Source of the DNA: Mactromeris polynyma
Lineage: Eukaryota; Mollusca; Bivalvia; Venerida; Mactridae
Assembly: GCA_032209605.1 (NCBI GenBank)
Contig: JASFXZ010000001.1
Span: 42,226,619 to 42,290,618, forward strand
Direction: 5' to 3'
DNA: 64,000 bases
Shown one piece after another: positions 26,201-41,200 of this stretch. The notes under the pieces are model-generated. The model was not told where the DNA came from. It saw only the letters and a list, made by a program, of their open reading frames with translations, and made no database searches. A program made the position numbers and the translations under genes. The first letter of the stretch is position 1. Every line of letters starts with the position of its first letter.

Positions 26201-29200
26201 TTAGTTCTACAATATTGAAGTATGTGTAGATATTTCACAGTTAGGTATGTAGGTTGAACACTCGATGGCTAATCTTAGGTTTGTAGGTTGGAACCCCGGA
26301 TTATGTTTACCTTTCAGTTCTATTTTTAGATTGGAGTTTTCAATTTTTTGAAAACCGGTAACCGTTGATATTCGTTGAAACTCGGAAAACTTCGGTCATC
26401 CGTAAATCATACATAATTAACTAATTGTATACTATTAGTGATACTTGTTAATTTATACCTGCTATACAATTGAAACCTCGCCAATACATACCAAAAGCTC
26501 GACCAATACGGGAGTTCGAGATATATCCAATCAGATTTGCTTATTCGCTCGACTAATACGGGACCCTGTTTCTGGTCGCCATTACTCAGCAAAACGTATA
26601 CGTATCGCTTGTTGTTGAGATCTCACAGGAATCTGATCCAACTTTTTATAAAGAAAAAAGGATTCAAAAGAAAAACATTTTTAAATGTATTATTGACCTA
26701 TCTATACGAGTTATTAGTCTGCTGGACACTGGAATTAAATGTTACCAAATTGTCTTTCTGGGTTAGTTAAAATTTAAAGAAATATTGCAAAACTATAAAA
26801 TTAATGAAATTGTCATTAATCAAATGAATTAATATTGACCCTGTTATTAGACTTCAGACAGTCATCTTGGCATTATAGCATCAATAGCATTATATTATTA
26901 TTGTTAAAAATAGGGTCGTAGAGCCAGCAAGGTGCAATAGCTGAAAAAGATGTCCGGAAATAGCTGGGCATACACAAACATTATCCAATAGCCCTACGTA
27001 GGAAATAGAACAGTCTGCTCCAAAAATACAACAATAGCATTTCTCTTAACCTAAGTAGACATGCTGGGGACCTTATATGTGAACATTGCAAGACTGAAAC
27101 ACGGATTTCAACTTCAAAATGTTTAATGTTCTTGATGCACTTTCAATGTTATAAAAACGTATATTTTAAAACAAAATGACAAATGTATACAGCGGGTAAC
27201 AACACTTATTCAGACAATATTTCATTCGTTGTGATTACATGAACATAAAAGACTTGTAATTATATGCTTTGCAATTTTAAAGTTTATGTCTGAGTTTCAG
27301 TCTTGAAATGTTTGTGAATAACCCCCCTGGCTTTGATTTCACTATTTTATATTTGCTTCAGTATTTATCGTAAATGTTGCGTCTTAGATTTCAGATTTCT
27401 TTCATTATTTCTCTTTCAGAAGGGTCGTTACACCGTTCCGGTATGTATTGATTTCATTTAGCTTGATTTTGTATAGTTATAATGGTTTGATGTTTTATTT
27501 TACAGCCCTCAACAATTTTCCTAATCTCAATTAATATTGCATTCGGCTTGCATCGTTTCAGTTTCAATTTTATGTCTGATTAATTTTATCTTGTTACAGA
27601 TTATGTTTTATTCAATTAGTTTATAGTTTCGTAGACAGGGATAGTATCGATATGGGAAACAACGAATGAAGGGTATAAAGTAATCAGTTACACAATTCTC
27701 CCAATAATTATTTTGTATGTTGATTTTTTCCATGGATTTAAATCCTCGGAAATCATTGGGGCATTTGCAGAAATGCTACATTTAAGAAGTTATAATGCGC
27801 ATCCTTTATAAAAAAATATAATGGTTGGAAATCCACTAAATTCGCTTCAACGTCAAGTGAATATTTCTAAGCATGTGTCTACTGAGGAAAGATTAAAGTT
27901 GTTACAGGGAACGCCACATTCACAAGACAATGCTTCCCCATACCGATAACAGGGAAACAAAGGCATATGAAACATAAAGAGTTGATGAGATGTTAGGCAA
28001 AACTTCCGTATAATGGGGAAGTAAGGGTTTTTATGGCTGGCTATAATAATCAACCTTGGAGAATTGAAGGGGACAACGAAGGGGAAAAGAAGGGATGAAA
28101 TGGAAGAAATACATTATAGTACAAGCTAAGAAAGCACGTTGGTCACGGACAGAAACGGGAGAGGGAGAACATGGGTTTTATATAGGGCCAAGAAATTGTA
28201 CAATGGGAAAGAGGAACTAAATACGTATGTAGACACAAAAAGGGAAATGATAACCACTTACAGCATATGAACAATATATCTATGTCAACGAGCAAAATAG
28301 TAAATATAATTTCCTCACTATCGATTAAAAGTTGATATTGTTAGCGTCAAGCATCGGATATTGCAAATAGTCACTAAAAGAGGGCCCGAATTCTGTTACA
28401 GTGCTTTTGATCTTATATCTCATTTCATATCAGGTGCGTCGTAGGCAGTAAGTCATTGAAGCGGCGTAAAGGGTAGATGAGGGGATGATGTCCACACCAT
28501 CTTTGAAACGCTTGTTTAGTTATTACAAATAGTGATTTCCAAGTCAATTAGGTTTAATAAAATAACAATAATATGATGAACAACAATTACAATAGTTCAT
28601 TTATCAAAGTCTATTTCAGTAAATGTGGTTTTGGGAAAAACTGCTCTAAAACGTGCAACATGAAACCTTTTCTATTGATGCTTAGTTTCTTCTTCATAAT
28701 GCACCCGTTGTTGTTTCTCAAGACGCAAAACGTCGGTGTTCATTAAACACCCCTCGACACAAATATCTTTAGTATCATATACAAAGTACCAAACAAGTCA
28801 TGACGACCAATCGTAAACAGTTCCTATTCATTTTCTATATCTGGAACACAGTCTGCTTCGACTTGCTCTTACCGTTCTGTGTTCCTATTTTAATAGATTG
28901 TTTTAGATAGATTCCATTTGTTTTTTGGACTTAGCTTTGTAGTAAATGTAGCACATTTTTTATTTCAATTCCGTTTCTTTAAACAGTCATCGAATGCGTT
29001 TGTTTCCAATCTGTAAGAAGGCAAATTGATATGTATCCGTTGCAGCAGAGACATGGTGCCCCGCGCACGTGTTGTGTGCGTTCGTTTCCTGAAAAAATCG
29101 CATTCTATCTAAATAATCAATTTAAAAATCTCAAGCCATTTATTTTTCGTCTGAATCGATTTAGAAAATTCAACGTTTTGGGGTACTTTGATGTTTATGA

Positions 29201-32200
29201 TCGATGACTGAGGGCGGTTTGATATTAGCTTTATGTAAATTAGTTAATAATGCACGTACATGTACGCATATTGTGTTTTTGAATGAGCAAGCGGCTATAA
29301 TAAAGGGAAACGGTATCTATACATAACCATCTTTGTAGTTAATTTTTTTGTATTGCTGGTTTGGCTTTCTTTTAGACGTGTCATAATATATGTGTTTATT
29401 ATCATAGAGAACGAGTGATAAATAAATAACAAAACTAAAAAAGTAGTTTATGTCAATATATATCATTTTTATATGTATCCTATAACATATTACACTGTAA
29501 ATTCGGGGTTAACATACAATTCTCAGCAAAAGTATAAAGCTTATTCATGTACTTAACTTAGAAGAATGTTCTGTATCTCCAAACTAGGCTTTCTTGCGTG
29601 AATGAACGCATGAAACGATAAAAAAATAACAAGTTACATCCTACTTGTGTATGATTTATGGACAGAAAATGAATGAGTTTTCCTATAGAATATTCAATAA
29701 ACAACGACTGCATCTTAGCCTACTATCTTCGACCTATATGATGATATGATATATTTTTGTATTGCAGACCAATATATTGTCATGCCATTATATTCGCCAT
29801 CTATTTATTCTAAACAAAGAGAATGCAAATAGGGTACTCTATCACCTCTATATGATAGAACATATTATGTTCAGAATTATACCAAGTTACGTGGAAGTGG
29901 GTACTTTTTCCCATTAGGTTAATGGCGTGTGGTGAACCGTTTAAATGTGTCAGCCACAGAAAAGGAAATAATGACAAAAACAACATTAAAACAAAACAAC
30001 AATTGGTTATATCTCAGTTCAGACTTAAAAACAAACAATGCTACAATTCTTCAAAATATCTGCATCCGTGTCGGGTAACTATCTCTAGAAACATGTCTTC
30101 AAGTCAAAGAAAATCTCGTTCCTACGTTACTAAATAAAAGCCGCAATATTTTAACTGGAATATGTCGGATTTTTCAAGATCACAAAGTATTCACTTAATA
30201 TTATACTGCTTTCGTAAACAAACATATCTCATAAGCGATGCGATCTTTTCTTGTACAGTAAAACCTCAATAATAAGACCAGCATTTGGACTCTTGAACAC
30301 TGGTCTTCTTATTGAAGTGGTTTTAATATTGAGGTTGAATAAAGAGCAAAACAGTGAAAATGGACTTGAAAATTGTATTCGTAATTATGAGATTGTCTTA
30401 TTATAGAGGTGGTCGTATATAAGTAGGTAATGATGTTTGTTAATATTAATTGCAATACTTTTGCCATTTTTTTATAATTTTAACGTTGACTTTGAATACT
30501 GATATAACTCTAAAACCAAAGAAAACACTTCCATGATACCCCAATACTTCATTGTTATTTTTCATTAAGCGGAGAGCTAGCGCTAGCCATTACTATTTTC
30601 TTTATATGCCCATGTGTCTGATATGATAGACACCGAAATATTAATATGCAATACGAACTTCGGAGATAAATATTATTCTAAAACAACACAGTCTAGACTG
30701 GACTTGTCTTCCGTAATTATACAATTCTAGCGATATAAATTCAGAAATGGAGAAATAATTACAAGGGTGTATTCTATACACACAATAAGTCTCGCATTAA
30801 GAAAGAACGGAATCTCTTTCAAGTCTCTTTCCATCAGATGCAACGTTATTCTATTGTTAAGACAGCAGTAGGGGGATGCTGACACTCTGCATTATGTGGC
30901 GAAATTGTTTTATCTTTATTATTGATGGAAACTGACAGAGGTATTCAAAGCACCGATGATTTATTGCGAAAATGCATTAGCCAATTGAAATGCTCACCCA
31001 TTGTGCAACATGTTTTTATGAACTCTTCTATCGGAAGGGTATCAATCTAGAAATATGGGGCATTATTAAAAGTTCCACCCAACTATCTAGGTCCATATTC
31101 AGTAAAAGATAAAGGTACACTGATTCGCAACAGCGATTTGAACACGTGTATTTGAATTTCTACTAACGAATTTCTAACAATGATATATGTTACAAATAGT
31201 TTGAGATTGTTCAACATGGATTTAATGATTTCGTGAAGAGCCGAGAGTGGAAAGCATTTTAAGAGGTATTCTAAGATAAATATATGGCAATCCTGCCGGA
31301 TATTGCCTTAGAATTCATTATGATATTTTAAGCACAGTAGTGAGTGTACATGTGATTCTGGTGATGTGATGCAAAAATAAATCCTTTTATTTTTTATTTT
31401 TGTATGGCTACTTTTTTGGATTTAAACACATTTATTATCCTTCTTATCATGTGCAATAAAATATACAATGTACATATGACAAACACATACAAACTGTGTT
31501 TATGAAAGGCAAACTATTTGGACCACATGTTCTTATTCAATGCCCCTCCCTGAACATATGTATAAAAGAGAGAATAAGTTCTTACAGGGAACGCCTCATA
31601 CATAAGACAGTGCCTCTCCACACAGACCTCCCTCCGGGAAAACAACACTATATAAAACATCAGGCATTTTAGGAGGCTAAAGGGAACATACGTAAGGACA
31701 GGGGCGAAAGCAATGACCTGGTCGACCATAAGGGATAACTAGATTAAGACATATGAGTCGACATTATATAATTATTAAAATAAAAAAGAAAGGAAAAGGA
31801 TAACAACATTAGTAATAAACAGATGTAAAGGCGAAATCAAAAAGAAATATAGATAGAGAGGGGAGTGAATGCGATGTAGAGGACGAATGGGCCAGGGAGA
31901 ACGAGCTTAGTACGAGTTTGTTCATCAAAGATTCAGCCTTTTCTAGGGAATATTTCTGAACACAGTGCTTTGACATTGTTTAGACTTTCTTAAACGAGGT
32001 AAATGTATTTGAAATACGGTTTATATGTTACATATTGGACTTCATAAATATCTCTGTTTTTTTTTCTGTACATTTTATGCCACTCAAATATTTTCTCTGA
32101 AAGATCCTAACCTACTGAGTAACCATTCATAGATTCAATTAAACAATCAATATTACTTAGTATCACCCGTTCACACGTTTATTAATCCACAGGGAATAAT

Positions 32201-35200
32201 ATTGTCGAAATACGGTTCATACATTCTAATAAAAATAATGAATGGTTTCGTCCCTTTCAAAATGTGTCTGCTCATTTTTTAAGGAGGCTTCACTATGTCT
32301 GTTCTTATTTGTGTACATAGTTATAAATGCAATCCAGAAATATAAAGTATGACTTCAGTGTTACAGATCATGGGTCATGTTACGTATATTAACAACAATA
32401 AATTTGTCATTGCATATGTTATACCCCTCCTCCGCTTCACATTGTAAAGTTGGGGCTCAATAGGAATAACGCGTAGTCATGTCCGTCCGTCCGTCCCGAT
32501 TTTGTTTCCGGTCTAAATATTTGTTATTTCTGGTTGGATTTCGAACTAATTTGGCAGAAGTGACCACCATAGGATTAGGAAATGTCGCGCACAAGACCAT
32601 TGGCCCTTACTTCAAGATAAAGGTCACTGCATGCCTTTGAACTTCGTATGTCCCGCACATGATATAAATAATCTCGATCACACTCAAGATGGACGACTGG
32701 TGGCCATCTTGGACTTTCTCTAACATTTGGGTATAGCTAATGTCTTCTAAAGTTTTTAGCGAATTTGCATGAAATTTCGTTAAAATTATCTACTTGGTAA
32801 GCTGTAGTGCATGACATAATTAGAATTTCAATCAAATTCAAAATGGACGAGTGATGGCCATCTTGGATTTTTCAAAATCTTTTTTAGCGAATTTCTTCTA
32901 TAGTTTTGAAGGACTTCACACAAATAATCTACATGATGAGTTGTAGCGTATGATGTAATACTTTTTTTCACATTCAAGATGCACGACTGGCAGCCATCTA
33001 GGATTTTCTAAAAGAATATGTGTGACAAAGCGGTATTGCGGGAGTGTTAATCCACTCAGTGATAGCTCTAGTTAAAATAACCAATGAATAAAGACACAAT
33101 TAGAAATAAATGTCATTAGCTGAATCATTTATCCACGGATGCAAGTCATTCCTTCCGAAGCTACAGAAAATAAGGGAATATGCTTACTTAAGTGCCCCAT
33201 GAGTTATCTACTTTAGATGGATGGACCTACCTGGGAATCGATAAGTTCCTATGTTTGTATAATACATATTACCAAGATTTTATTCTGATCGTACTTCAGT
33301 ACTCCAGAATTTGTATAAAACGTTTGGTAATCCAACCCGGTCAGCTCAGTTGGTAGAGCGTTGGATTGTCACCCAGGGGGGCCGGGCTCCATTCCAAGAC
33401 TGAACAGGTCATGTTCTTCCGTGACATTTGGCTAGGGTCATTTATCCTCCACCTCTGATTCGTGTTGAAAAGTTGTCAGCTGCTTGCGGAATTGCAGGTT
33501 AAATCCGTTCGATAATAAGTTCCAGGAAAACTGGTAAGTAATTTCCCTTTCCCCTGTACAATTATTTCACTTTATATAGTGTTCATGTTATTTTCTGACC
33601 AGTTTCGGCCTATTGTTGCCAGCTGTCTTGACTTGTCCTGTGATCTGTTCCATCCATGAATCCCCCCCCCTCTACTGTGTGTTCTCTTTGAATCTCTTAA
33701 TCTATTCCTTATGGTCTGCAAGGCGATTCCTTGCGCCTCTGGGAGGCGTTTCAATGTACCCTTTGACCTCATCAAGTATCTTATATTTTATGGATTGCTG
33801 TTTTCCCGGAGGACTGGGTAGGGAGGCACTGTCTTCTGTATGTGGCGTTCCCTGTAGCAAATAATTCCTGCTCTTTTATATAGCGGTTCTCACAATTGTG
33901 TCAATGTCACTCGATGGACGGTACCTAACAATATCTGATATACACAGAGAATTATTGAAAATTATTATTGTTCATGACTAATACCTGCGTCAATGTATTG
34001 CAAGAAAAAAGGAATATTGTGTAAATTGTTTACAATAGTTTAATCCGAGTTCCCATAGCAGTAGCAACATATTCAGTAATGTTCGTCATATTAAACATAT
34101 AAAAAGTAAATAATAGAATATTACCAATTCAGCGTGTTTGTGTTAACATACGTTCAGTAATAATTAAAAAGTATTATGTAAGTCGTAAACATGTAGGTAA
34201 CGGTAAATACAAGAGAGTAAATTTAACTCAAACTCAGACTGTCAAACGGTCCTTATTTTTCATTCTTTTTCCTTATTTTCCTTATTATTTTATTTCTTAC
34301 TACATTTCCTACTTTTTGGTCCAAAAGACCTGTCTATGCAGTCTCTTCAAGATGTATTCTAGCAATTTATGTCTGTGAGTAATGCAAAGTTCTGCACAAA
34401 AATATATACAAACTACTACTTTTTTATTACAAATTCTTTAAGTTTACTACTTTTCTCTTACTTTTGGTAAATTTTATTCCTACTTTTCTCCTACTGTTTG
34501 AAAGAAGTTCACTTGACAGCCAGCAAACTTCATCTGATTTCTCCTCTCATCTCAAGTCTGACACACTCTCATTGTATTGTCATATAACAGCAACGTTTGC
34601 ATCGTTCTGAAGTAATGTCACATCTTATTCCTGAAATTGTGCTTTCTTCGCACCAATAAAACATTCTTCAGGAAACGACCCCATTGTGTACGAGAGAGCT
34701 CCTTTTTATTTCTTAACAGTCACGAATGGACGGACTCTGTCATGCATGTATCGATACGGAATGTCGTAAACGGATTTTAAATCTAAAACGTAAATACTGA
34801 TTAATTAGCAAATATATTAATTAATTCGTGTGCTGTACAACTGACATGCATTTTCATCCATATTGCGACTTACGAGTATGCTAAACTTACCTGCCTTATA
34901 AACGCGTTCCAAAAAACATTGATGCTATTTTTTTGGAATAATATATCCCACTAAATCTGGCAGCATAAACACAATGGAATGCATTCTCACATAGAAGTAA
35001 ATCATATTCCTAGCTTAGAGAATCCAATGGCTTATAACTACGTATATCATTGTTTTGAAAATCATTAATCGTTACAAATGTGATAAGGGAATGTTTCAAG
35101 GTATTGTTTCGTATCATCTGACAGGTTCAAGATTTAAGCTCGTATTTTGTCAACTTGCCAAATTCACTTTTTCGGCGTAGCTGTATAACATTGATTTTGG

Positions 35201-38200
35201 CCTACATATTTGACCAATCAAATGTTGTCCTCAAAGCGGGCTTTTTAATATCTGAACAATCATTTTTCACCAAAGAGGCACCACACGGGGTTTTCGTTTA
35301 CCCAAGAGGCACCAAACGGGATTTTCGTATGATGTCCTTCTTTAGCAGTTCGAATTTTGCCGGAAGTAGTTAATATGTTTAAGCACATATAAAATGACCC
35401 TGATAAGACAGGTCCATGCTTATAGTATATATAGTCTAGATCCGAGTTAACTTTATGTAAGGATTTATTTCTCAACATGTGGCAAAAACATTATTTCATT
35501 TAATATACAGGAAGTCATCATTCTATCTACTTCATTTATCTTTTTATAAGATATTTCTTGTTTCAAATTAGAATAAATTTTGTATATGACTGCTTTTTGT
35601 CTATTATATTTGTCTCTGAGTGTCTTTATCTCGAAATATATCATCTAAATGGGAATTCAATTTAAAGTTTGATAGGTTATTTACGGACCACAATGCAAAT
35701 AGGAGTTTTTACTTGAATTCTTTTTTGTGTTATCCTTAACACGTAATGTTGATTGATATGGTTTTATCGATTCATACCATATTGTTTTTACTAATATATG
35801 TCTTAATTTTATCTCGCCTTGTATAGTTTACATTTATGTTGAAATAAATCTATCTAAAATCTAGGTTTGTCATACACCAGAAGTATTCAAGTAAACAATG
35901 AAGTATGTGCATTGCCTTGAACCCCTTAATTTCTGAGACGTAGTGAAGCTACGGACATTTAAGAGCAGCGTCTTTAATACGGGAGATTTAGACTTTCTTC
36001 TTATCATAAAAGTACGAACCACCCCACCCTGTATTATAAGATCAACTAGTTTCGACGTTGCAACGTACCCTCTTCCCCTAGGCAAGCACATGTTCATTCT
36101 TTTTGGCAGCCCTGAACTTCTCGGGTATATCCGTATTCGCCGAGTTGAGCCGATCTCATGAGATAGGCAAAGCCGCAGCCAAGATGGCGCCCAAGGAGAT
36201 GGAAATCAATTTGATTTAGGGGAATGCACTGCTGCAAGCATCTTTCAATTACTTTAGACGATTCCCTCTGATTACCAGAACAATATGGAAGATATACGAC
36301 AGATGCTTGATTATATTCGTTATAATTAATCATGAATTATGCAGTGTCGAGTGATTTGTTTGTCTACATGTTCAACTAGGCTGTGAATTATTTACAATCG
36401 TGTTCCTCTGCTGCCTTCGTTTGGCCATAAGCCAGTGTGATTTTTTCTTGTGGATCACCTGACTGACGTTTGCCGGCTTGGGTGAAACGAATTGGGCCAG
36501 TGACTTGTTAGAATAGAAACACGAATATCAAATGTGTTTTATCGTCAATGATTAATTGATTCTTGGTTATACTTGTTGCTGCTTCTCCTGACAGATATGA
36601 AAATATCACGTGAGCATGGCTCTTTGGGAATAATTACAAATTAATGTAAAGTCTTATGAATTGTTACAACAGAAAGAATGTGGTAACATGTATTGATTAT
36701 ATTGCCTGCAGTTTGTAACACCAATTGCCCAGCCATTCGCATCTCGACTTATGACATTAATGTATAAAATATTAGTTCAATTCATCATCTCGCTCTCTGA
36801 GATGTTTTACTTCGATTTATCGAAATATCTAGGTGATCAGCGTAATCTTGTTCAATTAAAAGCCTATGATAAGGCCATACTGTTTTATATTTTTGTTAAG
36901 CGTCAATCTTGGTTCGTGAAGCCTAGCTACCTATTCGTAATAAAACACAAAGTCGTTTCGAAAAATCGCCAAGCCAGATAATAGATGATGTTTCATTTCG
37001 CATGTTTTAATGGAGTAAACATAATACAAATAAAACTAAACAACTTGTTTAGAAGTCTAACAGAAAAACTGACTAGGTTTCACTCACTGCTTTCAAACAT
37101 GCAAGTTAACAAAATATTGATAAACACATAAATACAACTCAGCGGTAACTTCCCTTGGCGATTTTTTAAACTTACGAACAAATAGGCGCACAAGGACGCT
37201 TAACAAAGAAACAAAACAGCATGGCCTAAAGATTCATTAGGTAAGACGGGCTGAAAAAATTCGTAAATTCGATAACTTGTTTTTGATAGAATTGTAATGG
37301 TTGGCGTAGTTTTTGGTTGTTTCAATTGGATTTTTATGACATCATATGTCGATGTTGCTACGATACGAATGGTTGCATATTTATTTTTAAGTCTGTATCA
37401 TGAATTACATATTTAATCGGAATCTCGAAGACTTGTCCAAACACTGCAAATGTCAGTTCCTAAGATTTGTCAACTGAACACAATTTTATACAAAAAACAC
37501 ACCTTTGTTCACGACCTTCTCTAGACAATATACCACTGAGAATTGTATTGATTGGTCCAAATAGCTTTGCTATAAATAAATAAATTTCAAGCCTTTCCTG
37601 TCGGGAAAATGTCAAAACATCTTCTTAAATATACCATGATTAAGTACAAAAATGTCAAAATGCCATACATATCTGGAACAATGTATGTGTAGCATTGACC
37701 ATTTACATGTAATTCACGACGCTGAACAAATAATATGTTTGCTTGCTGTCTACCGTATATACTTAGTACTGTCCTATATAATGCAATCAATATAAAATGT
37801 GTACTAGTTTACATCAATATTTATATATTGTATAACGTTGTATGTAAAATAAGCATTTTCGGAAAAGCCCCAATGAAAATTTGACAATTGATTTATTTCA
37901 TTTCTAAGATTTTGGTCTATCCGGTGTCTTATACAAATGAACATAGTGACAACATAATATAAATTTACTTGATTATAGCTTTTATTAATGTCAAACTTAA
38001 TGTAAAAGCATTTGTAAAAGTGAAACTCATTACAACGGGATCCATTAAAACACTTTGGTGTATATTGTTATAAGCAATGCCGGTAAAAATGTTAGACCGA
38101 TTGTACTGATATTAAACACACATGAGTCAGCATGGCTAGCACAGTCGTTGGCTCGATGGTTCCAATCTCCTTGCGCACACGAGGAGCATGTTACATAATC

Positions 38201-41200
38201 CATCAAAGGAATTTGGTATGCACCTTATATTCACGTAAGCAAGTTGTCAGTTTCCTGTGGGTATACAGTTTAGTTGGTAACTCCGCAAATTCGGTTAGGT
38301 TAACTAAATACCGTACATTACTGAAATGCTGTTGAAAAATTGGTTTACAATACCAAACTAATACCTGAATGCGTAAATGGATTGTTTAAAAATATATTAA
38401 TTATTTAAGAATACCTTTTACGTTTTTTCACATGTAAATATTTGTTCTTAGAATAAAAAATACGATTATATATGACATACAACCTTTATTTGATAATCAC
38501 GAGGATATTTCTAAACGAGGTATAATGCCGTCAAGCAGTGATATAACTGTCTTTGTCAATAGATAGGGAAATTACACCAATATACAAATGTATATGTGGT
38601 GTGTATGACGGGGTTTTGCCAATTTTGGTTAATATTAGAATGTTTTGTCCTGGGCTCTTTAATTGTCGGTCCATACTTTTTGATCAGAACCGTTCCTAAT
38701 CATTGTTCTGTCGTTCATTTATGTTTGGTCCTTTCCGAGAAAGTGTTGTCATGGAAATGGAGAGGTAATTACGTGGTACCAAATTGTCTTATACCAAAAT
38801 ACACGCATTTATCTTGAAAACACATTATTTCGAGTTTATGTAATTGATAATTCTAGTTACACTTATACTACATGAACATGGTTGATGGATTTGTTTGTGA
38901 AAGCAATAAACAGGGCTATAATACAAGGATTACTTTTCCAATGTAATTTAAAAATTATTCACTTATAAATTCAGCAAAGCAAGGGGGGGGGGGAGTAATC
39001 TTGTTTGCGTTTTGTGTAATAGATTTGTTCTGTATACTAATTTGTTTGTATACGTTTTCATCTCGCATGATTTACAGAGAAAAAACGAGCTAAAACCACT
39101 CTTATATGTAAACAGAATAATTTGTCAGAAAGAAATCACGGTGCATAAAAGAAGTGAACGCGTTTGTTAAGCTCAAATATTGCTACTTTACTGACCTCTC
39201 AATATTAACGTTTATTGACTGGCTCATAGAATTGTTATCTTGGATAGGAAAGTGACAAACACATCTAGAAAGCAATTTTCCACACTGTCAGATTCATTTA
39301 TTTTATCATTTTTGATTAACGAATTTTTGGCGATATTTATAAGATTTTACAAATATTGTGTAACCCCAGTCGGAGATAAGCTTGACTACAATCCTACACA
39401 AATGAGACACATACTCGACACTGGGCCCGTATTCACAAACGTTTTAACACTGAATATCAGGCTTAGACTTTAAAATGGTATTTTTTTTCATTTTGTTCCT
39501 ACGTTATTTTTACACAATATATTTTGATAAAACATGGCAAAAGTGTAGAGTGAGTAACAATAAATATTCAGGCAAAATATGTTTAAATATAATGAAAACG
39601 AAATGCTTGTAAATTTATTTTTTGCAATTTTAAAGTCTAAGTCTGAGATTCAGTCTTAAGACATTTGTGAATACGGGCCCTGGTGTCAAATTAAAAATTT
39701 AATCCCATCTACCTAATTATTATACGCAAGCTTTGACGTCTTCAACTAACCATTGCTTTACCAGGACTCTCGATTGTAGCTCACCTATGCACAAAGTGAT
39801 CATGGTAAGACTTGGATGTCCGTCGTCTGTCGTCCGTTGTCCAGGCGTCTGTCCACAATGTGTTTGAGCTCACTCTACATGTCACAAGTTTGGCTCAATA
39901 TTGACGAAACATGCACAGGATGTTTGCCGCAACAAATTTATGGTCAAGTTTTATACTTTGGGTCAAAAAGGGTCAAATTTCAAATCATAGAAAGTCATTA
40001 TTAACTCCCTAGACTTTCATGAATATCAGATGAGCGATTTACAGCCGTCTTAGCCCTCTTGTTTAGGTATTTTAAAAAGCTAACGACTGGTCGTTCATGT
40101 TTTGCCTTTGTCTCCAATCAATTATAACTGTCATGACGCACCCAACCGTTCATTTCTTTAAAGTGAATCCTTATGTTCACCACTTAGGGGGCAGTTCTTG
40201 TCTGCAAGAGACGATGACAAAATTAAATTCTTCGTTATTTTCGATGGATTTTTTTATTCTCTGCGGAATTGAATTTTCCGATTCGTTTATTTCAGCGCTG
40301 AAAATGTCTGGCACACAGTATGTCAGACAAGGGGAAAAAATTCATCTAGTGTGTAATGCAACCGGATCTGGTCGAGCACCGGATGCGATAGACTGGTTTT
40401 ATGACGGAAAACCAATTTTTCCCTCCAGTCCAGAATGGCGTGGTAGAGTTGAAATATTGAAACATGGGTCATTTGAAGGGAAATATTTTATTAGTGAACT
40501 AATAGTTGAACACAGTACGATTGAAGACAAAGGCGATTATGTGTGCCATAGTTCCGATCTTACTTGGAAAAGCTTAAAAGTACATGTTTTATTAAGTGGT
40601 AAGTCTTTTTTATATATTGCCTACAACGACGTGACTTCTCCGTAGTATGAAAATCTTCTTTCAGAAAGCTTGTGTACCAAACACATTGAAAATTCAATTT
40701 GAATCTAATCTTCCAGTTGTTGGACAATGAAGCGATGATAACATTTTAAAAAAATACTTCAAATGTTCATGTTTTTGTAATTCCGCTTTATGCACGTGTG
40801 TCTTGTTTTGGTTAGAAAGTCCTCATAATTGCGATATGCGGCGATTTTGTATCAGATTAAATAATACATGTTTAATGTTACAAACAAGAGTACTTGTCCT
40901 AATTATTGCAAAAATGATGTCGATGTTTTCAGAACTAAACTTCCCATATTTACCATTTTGATCTTGCATATATCAGCGACAGTATCACTCTACTAATACG
41001 TCTTTTATTTGCAGCTGAAAAAGATAATTTAACTCGGAGAGGTAAGTATCCAAGCATAGTTTTGTTGTTTTTGTCCTTTATATATATTCTGTAATTAAAT
41101 GATATGATCTAAAATATGATACCAATATGCACATGTAATACCTTCAAATTAGATTACTGGTTAGGTGTATGAACGGAATCGTCCTTACACAGACTGTTTT

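Noticed and set aside
33341..33400. Functional tRNA-Asp gene
   Set aside because: The anticodon arm resembles tRNA-Asp, but the B box is damaged, the acceptor arms do not pair, and a SINE body follows directly.
40097..40295. N-terminal extension of the Ig domain 2 exon from an upstream start
   Set aside because: A good acceptor at 40294-40295 and a phase match to 22507 show that the upstream part is intron read-through next to a dispersed repeat.
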